Shown here: positions 34,799-40,564 of the stretch, one piece after another
How positions within the stretch are numbered: the first letter of the stretch is position 1
How the letters are laid out: every line of letters begins with the position of its first letter
Assembly: GCA_021325195.1 (NCBI GenBank)
Contig: JAJPHQ010000100.1
Coordinates: 1-40,564, forward strand
Source: Gammaproteobacteria bacterium
GTDB taxonomy: Bacteria > Pseudomonadota > Gammaproteobacteria > Xanthomonadales > Rhodanobacteraceae
Length of the DNA: 40,564 nucleotides
Direction: 5' to 3'
Made by a program: the position numbers and the translations under genes
The notes under the pieces: generated by a model
Database searches by the model: none
Seen by the model: only the letters and a program-made list of their open reading frames with translations
Told to the model about the DNA's origin: nothing

Positions 34799-36414
34799 AT
34801 GCCCAGTTCCGCGCAAGCGATCCACCACGACGCCCACGGCGCGCCGCACGGGTTCATCCAGCGCTGGGTGATGTCCACCAACCACAAGGACATCGGCACC
34901 ATGTACCTGGTGTTCTCGCTGGTGATGTTCTTCGTGGGCGGCAGCTTCGCGATGCTGATCCGCGCGGAACTGTTCGAGCCGGGCATGCAGTTGATGCAGC
35001 CCTACTTTTTCAACGAGCTGATCACGCTGCACGGGCTGGTGATGATCTTCGGCGTGATCATGCCGGCCTTCGTGGGCCTGGCGAACTGGATGATCCCGAT
35101 GATGATCGGCGCGCCAGACATGGCGCTGCCGCGCATGAACAACTGGTCGTTCTGGATCCTGCCGTTCGCGTTCTGCCTGCTGCTTTCCACCATCTTCATG
35201 CCCGGCGGCGCACCGGCTGCCGGCTGGACGATGTATCCGCCGCTGGTGCTGCAGGGCGGTTCGGCGATCGCGTTCATGGTGTTCGCGATCCACCTGATGG
35301 GCGTCAGCTCGATCATGGGCGCGATCAACATCATCGCGACCATCCTGAACCTGCGCGCGCCGGGACTGGATCTGCTGAAGATGCCGCTGTTCTGCTGGTC
35401 GTGGCTGATCACCGCGTTCCTGCTGCTGGCGGTGATGCCGGTGCTGGCGGGCTCGGTGACGATGCTGCTGACCGACAAGTACTTCGGCACCAACTTCTTC
35501 AACGCCGGAGGCGGCGGCGACCCGGTGATGTACCAGCACATCTTCTGGTTCTTCGGGCACCCCGAGGTGTACATCATGATCCTGCCCGCATTCGGGATCA
35601 TCTCGGAGATCATCCCGACCTTCTCGCGCAAGCCGATCTTCGGCTACAAGGCGATGGTCTATGCGATCGCCTGCATCGCGTTCCTGTCGTTCATCGTGTG
35701 GGCACACCACATGTTCACCGTCGGCATTCCGCTGGGCGGCGAACTGTTCTTCATGTATTCGACGATGCTGATCGCGGTGCCGACCGGCGTGAAGGTGTTC
35801 AACTGGGTCACCACGATGTGGAAGGGTTCGCTCAGCTTCGAGGTGCCGATGCTGTTCGCGATCGCCTTCGTGATCCTGTTCTCGATCGGCGGCTTCTCCG
35901 GCCTGATGATGGCGCTGGTGCCGGCCGACTTCCAGTACAACCAGACCTATTTCATCGTCGCGCACTTCCACTACGTGCTGGTGACCGGTGCGGGCTTTGC
36001 CATCCTGGCCGGCGTCTATTACTGGCTGCCCAAGTGGTCCGGACACATGTACAACGAGTTCTGGGCCAAGATGCACTTCTGGAACAGCGTGATCTGGGTC
36101 AACGTGCTGTTCTTCCCGCAGCACTTCCTGGGCCTGGCCGGCATGCCGCGCCGCATCCCCGACTACAACGTCGCGTTCGCCGACTGGAACATGTGTCGTC
36201 GATCGGGGGCTTCCTGTTCGGCGCCTCGCAGCTGATCTTCCTGGGCGTTCTGATCCACTGCATCTGGTTCTCCAGGGCGAAAGCCCCGGCGCGGGTATGG
36301 GAAGCCGCGCACGGACTGGAATGGACGCTGTCCTCGCCGCCGCCGCACCACAGCTTCTCGATGCCGCCGGTGATCGACGACAGCCAGCTTGCCCATGGCG
36401 ATGTGTTGCACTGA
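34799..36414 (+). pseudogene. coxA: Cytochrome c oxidase subunit I with a one-base frameshift near the 3' end
   Basis: An A-type heme-copper oxidase subunit I, which reduces O2 to water and pumps protons. The ATG at 34799 has AAAGGT upstream. Landmarks: IGAPDMALPRMNN (D-channel entry), HPEVY with CuB ligand His254 and Glu256, WAHHMFTVG, and VAHFHYVL with the heme ligands. The frame breaks after AACATG (36193): one G is missing, since AACATGGTGTCG would continue into SSIGGFLFGASQLIFLGVL and end at 36414. The reading frame as written stops at 36235 with 478 residues and loses helix XII. The Mg ligands His-Asp are Asn381-Gln382. Function depends on whether the shift is real. Confidence 0.85.
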
Positions 36415-36417
36415 TTT

Positions 36418-36516
36418 GCGATCGTCCATGATCGCTGCGGCCAAAGACGGCAATGTTGATTCGCCCTCCAGGGGTTGCAAACATCAGAAGCGGACGTCCA
36501 TGTCCGCACTTTCAAA
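36418..36516 (-). repeat. Dispersed ~100-nt two-hairpin element, copy B (inverted, after coxA)
   Basis: Reverse orientation relative to copy A. On the minus strand it reads TTTGAAAGT, hairpin GCGGAC-ATGGAC-GTCCGC (36507-36490), then hairpin GCGATC-ATGGAC-GATCGC (36435-36418). It fills the gap between the coxA stop and the small assembly gene, whose ATG follows 4 nt later. Its outer end also forms the palindrome GCACTTT-C-AAAGTGC (36506-36520). Confidence 0.7.
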
Positions 36517-36520
36517 GTGC

Positions 36521-36658
36521 ATGAACGAGCATCCCGATCAAGGCCACGATGAACTTGCACGCCGTCAGGCCGCCGCGCGGCGCACCGCGTGGATCCTGGT
36601 CGCGGTGGTGGCCGCGATCTTCGTGCTCAGTATCGTGCAGGGCTATCTGGCAAGGTGA
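36521..36658 (+). CDS. Small single-span protein, cytochrome oxidase small assembly protein-like
   Basis: A 45-residue peptide with a hydrophilic N-terminus (MNEHPDQGHDELARRQAAARR) and one membrane helix (TAWILVAVVAAIFVLSIVQGYL, shown here in pieces: residues about 22-43). Such tiny proteins stand between coxA and ctaG or coxC in many proteobacterial cox operons and are annotated as small assembly proteins; this assignment is by size, topology and position. An in-frame ATG at 36500 would add seven residues but lies inside repeat copy B. Confidence 0.65.
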   Translation: MNEHPDQGHDELARRQAAARRTAWILVAVVAAIFVLSIVQGYLAR

Positions 36659-36752
36659 CGGACGGATCATCCCGATCATTTCCATCGGAGCACCGCTGCG
36701 CGTTGCGTGAGACCCTCGTCAATCAACTGGCTTGAAGATCGGACCCCGACCC

Positions 36753-37622
36753 ATGACACAGCAGACAGGCGCCTACTACGTTCCGCACGGAAGCCGCTAT
36801 CCGATCATCGGCTCGATCGGCCTGTTCCTGTTCATGGTCGGCGCGGCGAACTGGTTGAACGGCCATGACACCGCCGGCCAGATCATCCTGACGATCGGCG
36901 CCCTGACCATCATCGGGATGCTGGTCGGCTGGTTCGGCACGGTGATCAGCGAATCGCTGAAGGGCATCTACAACGCACTGGTCGATACATCCTTCCGGAT
37001 GGGAATGATGTGGTTCATCTTCTCGGAAGTGATGTTCTTCGCCGCCTTCTTCGGTGCGCTGTTCTACACCCGCATGATCACCGTGCCGGTGCTGGGCGGC
37101 GAAGGCCACGGTCTGCTGACCAACCAGTTCCTGTGGCAGGGTTTCACCGCGGCGTGGCCGACCAACGGGCCGGAAGCGGTGGGCGGCCCGTTCCAGGTGA
37201 TGCCGCCGTGGGGCATTCCGCTGCTGAACACCCTGATCCTGCTGTCTTCCAGCGTCACCGTCACCATCGCGCACCACGCGCTGCGCGCGGGCCGTCGCGG
37301 CCGCCTGCTGGTCTTCCTGGGCCTCACCGTGCTGCTGGGCGCGAGCTTCCTGTACTGCCAGGGCCACGAGTACTACGAGGCCTACACGCACCTCAACCTG
37401 ACGCTGCGCAGCGGCATCTACGGCTGCACCTTCTTCCTGCTGACCGGTTTCCACGGCCTGCACGTGACGCTGGGCACCATCATGCTGACGGTGATCTGGT
37501 TCCGCTGCCTGCGCGGGCACTTCAACCGCGAGCACCATTTCGGGTTCGAGGCGGTGTCGTGGTACTGGCATTTCGTGGACGTGGTGTGGCTTTGCCTCTT
37601 TCTGTTTGTCTACGTCTTGTAG
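36753..37622 (+). CDS. coxC: Cytochrome c oxidase subunit III
   Basis: A 289-residue subunit III with seven membrane spans. Typical segments are YPIIGSIGLFLFMVGAANWLN, FRMGMMWFIFSEVMFFAAFFGALFY with the conserved Glu in SEVMFF, ITIAHHAL-like TVTIAHHALRAG, GITLRS-like LTLRSGIYGCTFFLLTGFHGLHV and the end WYWHFVDVVWLCLFLFVYV. It stabilises subunit I and speeds proton uptake. The start ATG at 36753 (MTQQTGAYYVPHG) fits the family. The usual upstream neighbour ctaG is missing; only 94 bp separate it from the small assembly gene. Confidence 0.95.
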   Translation: MTQQTGAYYVPHGSRYPIIGSIGLFLFMVGAANWLNGHDTAGQIILTIGALTIIGMLVGWFGTVISESLKGIYNALVDTSFRMGMMWFIFSEVMFFAAFFGALFYTRMITVPVLGGEGHGLLTNQFLWQGFTAAWPTNGPEAVGGPFQVMPPWGIPLLNTLILLSSSVTVTIAHHALRAGRRGRLLVFLGLTVLLGASFLYCQGHEYYEAYTHLNLTLRSGIYGCTFFLLTGFHGLHVTLGTIMLTVIWFRCLRGHFNREHHFGFEAVSWYWHFVDVVWLCLFLFVYVL

Positions 37623-37626
37623 AGCC

Positions 37627-37653
37627 GGGACCAGGGACCCGGGACCGGTCCCG
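37627..37653. repeat. GGGACCN tandem repeat and palindrome after coxC
   Basis: Three head-to-tail copies of GGGACC at 7-bp spacing (37627, 37634, 37641). The last forms the perfect 14-bp palindrome CGGGACCGGTCCCG (37640-37653). It may serve as a weak transcription barrier; there is no T-run. Confidence 0.55.
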
Positions 37654-37656
37654 CAC

Positions 37657-37746
37657 TCAACGCACGCAAACCCCGCGTGGATGCAGCGCGCCGGTGACGA
37701 TGCCGATCACGATCAGCGCGAACAGCAGCTTCGAGAACGCGATGCG
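37657..37746 (-). pseudogene. Remnant of a second DUF2909 gene (C-terminal end only)
   Basis: On the minus strand the 29 codons before the TGA at 37659-37657 read RIAFSKLLFALIVIGIVTGA, then LHPRGVCVR. This matches the end of the intact DUF2909 gene (RIGISLLLIALVVIGIATGI, LHPHGVYVR) at about three-quarters nucleotide identity. A stop codon stands directly before it (37749-37747), so there is no start and no N-terminal half. The start codon of the retropepsin-TPR gene lies within its edge. Confidence 0.75.
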
Positions 37747-39553
37747 TCACCAAGGATTGCTCTGGCTGGCCGCGTGCGCAATGCTTGCCTGCGCAGGGTC
37801 CGCATCGGCCGAAGGGTGCACGCTGGGCAAATACGGCACGCTGCCCGTCGAGATGATCGGCGAGAGGCCCACCACGCTCGTCAAGGTCAACGGCGCGGAG
37901 GCGCGCTTCACGATCGACACCGGCGCATGGTTCAGCTTCATGTCGCGCGCCAATGCTTATGCGCTGGGACTGAAGCCCGTCCCGGCGCCATTCGGGTTCC
38001 GCATGGGCGGGATCGGCGGCTCTGCCCTTGCGGAAATTGCCACGATCAAGGATCTCGGTTTCCTCGATACGGATCTGCACCACGTCGATTTCGTGGTCGG
38101 CGGGTCGGACGCGGGGGAAGGATCGCTGGGCGCCAATCTGCTCGATTTCGCGGATCTCGAAATCGACCTCGCGCACGGCAAGGTAACGCTGTTCAACACG
38201 GATGGCTGCCGCAAGGCGGAGCTGGCTTATTGGGTCAAGCAAGGCGGCTCCTACAACGTTGCCGACTTGCGCCCTTCCTGGAACCAAAACGACAAACGCA
38301 GTTTCGTCGACGTGACGATCAATGGCAAGACGGTGCGCGCCTTGCTGGACAGCGGCGCCGCCGCCACCCTGCTGGGCCGCCGGGCCGCCGAACGGGTGGG
38401 CATCGATCTGCACGGGCCCGGCGTGAAACCGGGTGGCCGGATCCTCGGCGTCGGCGCCAAAACGTATCAGTCATGGATCGTGCCCATCGCCACGTTCTCG
38501 GTCGGCACCGAAACGATCCAGCACAGCGAGATGCTGGTGATGGACGGCAATTTCGGCGACGGTTCGACCGACATGATTCTGGGCGTCGACTTCATGCTGG
38601 CCCATCACATGTATATCGCCAACAGCCAGCGCAAGCTCTACTTCACGTACAACGGCGGCCGCGTGTTCTCGCTGGACACCGCATCGATCGGTGCGCACGA
38701 GTCGGACGCCGGCGCGGCGAACGGCGCGGGCGGCGAACCGGAGACGGCGGCCGATTATGCGTTGCGCGGCCGGGCGCGGCTGGCGCGCGGCGAACTCGCG
38801 AACGCGCTGTCCGATCTGGATGCGGCCATCCGGCTCGATCCGGGCAGCGCGGATGACCATCTGGTGCGTGCGCGCATCCTGCTCGCCCAAAAGCAACCCG
38901 AAGCGGCGCTGGGCGACCTCGACAAGGCGCTGACCCTCGATCCGAAAAATCTCGATGCCTTGCTGCTGCGCGCAACGCTCCGGCAACGGAAAAAGGACGA
39001 TGCCGGCGCCGCGGCGGATCTCGCGGCGGCGCAAAAGCTCGCGCCGGCCGCATCGATGCAATCGCGTTACATCGCGTCGCTCTATCTCGCCATCGACCAG
39101 CCGGCCAGCGCCCTGCCTTTGCTGGACGCGTGGATTCGCGCACACGCGGACGACGCCACGCTCGGCAGCGCGCTCAACGAGCGCTGCTGGGCGCGTGCAC
39201 TGGCCAACCAGGTGCTGAAAGACGCGCTGCACGATTGCCGCGAGGCCCTCAAACGCGACGGTGACCGCGCGGCCTATCTGGACAGTCTCGGCATGGTGTA
39301 TCTGCGGATGGGCAACGATGCCGAAGCCATCAAGGCGTATCAGCAGGCCCTCGCGCAATCGCCGCATGCGGCCTGGTCGCATTACGGCCTGGGTCTGGCA
39401 CAATTGCACAGCGGCCGGACGGATGCCGGCAACGCCGAGCTGGCCACTGCGCGTTCGCTCGACAAGGACATCGATGCGCGCGCCGCCAGGTTTGGCCTGG
39501 TTGCGCCAGAGAGAGCGCCGGCCAACAAGGCCGCACAGCCTTCCAAGAGTTGA
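37742..39553 (+). CDS. Retropepsin-like aspartyl protease with C-terminal TPR repeats
   Basis: A 603-residue exported protein. A Sec signal peptide (MRHQGLLWLAACAMLACAGS, cleavage at ASA-EG) is followed by two retropepsin-like units with active-site triads DTGA (Asp59) and DSGA (Asp203), and a third landmark ILGVDFMLAHHM. Two Asp triads in one chain suggest a single-chain pseudodimer, as in pepsins. From about residue 335 to 590 TPR repeats follow (ALSDLDAAIRLDPGSADDHLVRA, YLDSLGMVYLRMGNDAEAIK). It probably acts in the periplasm; the substrate is unknown. It stands between coxC and DUF2909, where no such gene is expected, and begins inside a DUF2909 remnant. Confidence 0.88.
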   Translation: MRHQGLLWLAACAMLACAGSASAEGCTLGKYGTLPVEMIGERPTTLVKVNGAEARFTIDTGAWFSFMSRANAYALGLKPVPAPFGFRMGGIGGSALAEIATIKDLGFLDTDLHHVDFVVGGSDAGEGSLGANLLDFADLEIDLAHGKVTLFNTDGCRKAELAYWVKQGGSYNVADLRPSWNQNDKRSFVDVTINGKTVRALLDSGAAATLLGRRAAERVGIDLHGPGVKPGGRILGVGAKTYQSWIVPIATFSVGTETIQHSEMLVMDGNFGDGSTDMILGVDFMLAHHMYIANSQRKLYFTYNGGRVFSLDTASIGAHESDAGAANGAGGEPETAADYALRGRARLARGELANALSDLDAAIRLDPGSADDHLVRARILLAQKQPEAALGDLDKALTLDPKNLDALLLRATLRQRKKDDAGAAADLAAAQKLAPAASMQSRYIASLYLAIDQPASALPLLDAWIRAHADDATLGSALNERCWARALANQVLKDALHDCREALKRDGDRAAYLDSLGMVYLRMGNDAEAIKAYQQALAQSPHAAWSHYGLGLAQLHSGRTDAGNAELATARSLDKDIDARAARFGLVAPERAPANKAAQPSKS

Positions 39554-39591
39554 CCGGAGTTTGCGATAATTCCGGTTTCCGGTCCGCGTTC

Positions 39592-39816
39592 TCAGCGCAC
39601 GTAAACGCCGTGCGGATGCAGGATCCCCGTGGCGATCCCGATGACCACCAGCGCGATCAGCAGCAGCGAGATGCCGATGCGGCGGGTCAGCGCCCACACG
39701 GTGCGTCCGCTCCGGCCGCGGTCGCTCATCATGAAGTACAGCGCCTGCCCCAGGTTGAACACCACCACCACAAACACGATGACCAGCAGGATCTTGTACA
39801 GCGCGGTGATGGACAT
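39592..39816 (-). CDS. DUF2909 twin-transmembrane protein
   Basis: A 74-residue protein with two membrane helices (about 7-27, KILLVIVFVVVVFNLGQALY, and about 47-66, ISLLLIALVVIGIATGIL) joined by a basic loop (MSDRGRSGRTVWALTRR). DUF2909 genes stand between coxC and surf1 in many gammaproteobacterial cox loci. It is transcribed against the operon and divergent from surf1 with 66 bp between starts. A TATACT box on the minus strand about 25 nt upstream could be its -10. Confidence 0.85.
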   Translation of the reverse strand: MSITALYKILLVIVFVVVVFNLGQALYFMMSDRGRSGRTVWALTRRIGISLLLIALVVIGIATGILHPHGVYVR

Positions 39817-39882
39817 GGCGGCGACTTCCGTGAAGCGCACCAGTATAACCGCGCGGGTGACGGCGGCCGGCGCGCATGCATC

Positions 39883-40564
39883 ATGATCCGGCTGCGGCGT
39901 CCCAGCGCATTCGCGGTCGCGCTGACCGTATCCGGCGCGGCCGCGTTCATCGCGCTGGGCGTGTGGCAATTGCATCGCGCGACCTGGAAGGAGGCGCTGC
40001 TGGCGCGCTTCGCGCAGGCCGACGGCGCGCCGCTGGTGACGCTGGCACAAGCCGAGCGCGTCGGCGACAGCGACCGCTATCCGCACGTCGCGGTCAGCGG
40101 CCGTTTCGACACGCAGCGGATCTACCTGCTGGACGACCAGATGCGCGCAGGGCAGCTCGGCGTGATGGTGTTCGCGCCGTTCCATCCCGATCACGACGCG
40201 CGCGCCTTGCTGGTGAATCTGGGGTTTCTGCCCCGGCGCGGACCGGACGTCGCGTTGCCCGAGCCGCCGCCGCTGCCTTCGCACGAAGTGAGTCTTGCCG
40301 GCATCTACGCGCCGCCGCCGCGGCCGGGCCTGAAACTGGGCGGCAATCCGCTGCTGCGCGAAAAGGCCTGGCCCAAGCTGGTGACCTGGATCGACCTGCA
40401 CGACATCGCCGCCGACCTGCACCAGGCACTGCATCCGCGCGTGCTGCTGCTCGATCCCGATCCGCACACCGCTTACGTGCGCCTCTGGAAGCCCGACACC
40501 TTTCCGCCGTCGCGCCATCGCGCCTACGCGCTGCAGTGGTTCGGCTTCGCGGTGGTCGCGGTGG
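39883..40564 (+). CDS. SURF1 family cytochrome oxidase assembly protein (3' end outside the window)
   Basis: 227 residues are visible, open to the window end. The N-terminal membrane helix (FAVALTVSGAAAFIALGVWQ) is followed by WQLHRATWKEALL, VAVSGRFDTQRIYLLDDQ, LLVNLGFLPR and, near the end, HRAYALQWFGFAVVAV, the start of the second helix. SURF1 helps place heme a in subunit I of aa3 oxidases. Almost the whole protein is present; only the last helix and tail are cut. This fits the aa3-type oxidase encoded upstream. Confidence 0.93.
   Translation, partial: MIRLRRPSAFAVALTVSGAAAFIALGVWQLHRATWKEALLARFAQADGAPLVTLAQAERVGDSDRYPHVAVSGRFDTQRIYLLDDQMRAGQLGVMVFAPFHPDHDARALLVNLGFLPRRGPDVALPEPPPLPSHEVSLAGIYAPPPRPGLKLGGNPLLREKAWPKLVTWIDLHDIAADLHQALHPRVLLLDPDPHTAYVRLWKPDTFPPSRHRAYALQWFGFAVVAV

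Noticed and set aside
34652-36484. A 610-codon open frame on the minus strand across coxA
   Set aside because: Its product is His/Arg/Asp-rich without any motif and lies exactly opposite coxA. Such frames are a by-product of high GC content.

Overview
The window is chromosomal DNA of a high-GC gammaproteobacterium. Gene content and order point to the Xanthomonadales (Lysobacterales), most likely Rhodanobacteraceae: hemD-hemX-hemY, rsmG-parA-parB, hemB, an RND-free mix of housekeeping genes, a FadL porin, a minimal PutA, and a DUF2244-coxB-coxA-coxC-DUF2909-SURF1 respiratory locus. This placement is inference from protein resemblance, not from a search. I see no rRNA, tRNA, CRISPR array, transposase or prophage.

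Layout. 1-3.9 kb (minus strand): a partial unknown ORF, a Dcm-type cytosine methyltransferase with its own N-terminal HTH, a DUF1993 protein, a two-helix membrane peptide and a TetA-like MFS exporter, ended by a REP-like inverted pair. 4-10.3 kb: folE, an HD-domain phosphohydrolase, rmuC, a hotdog thioesterase and hemD-hemX-hemY. 10.35-11.8 kb (plus): a YiiD-type thioesterase, a lipoprotein and a membrane rhodanese. 11.8-14.2 kb (minus): a tightly overlapping ECF42-type sigma factor operon with two YCII/DGPF proteins and a frameshifted YjbR-like gene, preceded by a matching ECF42-like promoter. 14.2-18.8 kb (minus): GT2 glycosyltransferase, DUF3379 anti-sigma candidate, ECF sigma factor, parB, parA, rsmG. 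18.9-24.5 kb: a short SPFH protein, hemB, an archaeal-type cis-prenyltransferase, a tautomerase and a KefC antiporter. 24.4-27.9 kb (minus): a 1145-residue membrane-anchored ankyrin-repeat protein. 28.3-33 kb: a FadL porin with an operator-like palindrome, and putA. 33.1-40.6 kb: the cytochrome c oxidase locus.

The cox locus is the most unusual part. coxA carries a single-base frameshift that removes its last helix. ctaG is absent from its expected place. The three ligands of the non-redox Mg site (two in CoxA, one in CoxB) are all substituted. A retropepsin-TPR gene sits between coxC and DUF2909 and starts inside a 30-codon remnant of a second DUF2909 gene. Two inverted copies of a roughly 100-nt element flank coxA, and a third copy lies at about 2.1 kb. 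Each element is bounded by two hairpins with six-base loops that mostly match ANGGA, the recognition motif of CsrA/RsmA. This repeat family is the best candidate here for something undescribed: either a small mobile repeat or a dispersed CsrA-binding RNA element.

Two independent single-base losses (coxA and the YjbR-like gene) both look like a G lost from a GG pair, so consensus errors in the assembly must be excluded before either is taken as biology.
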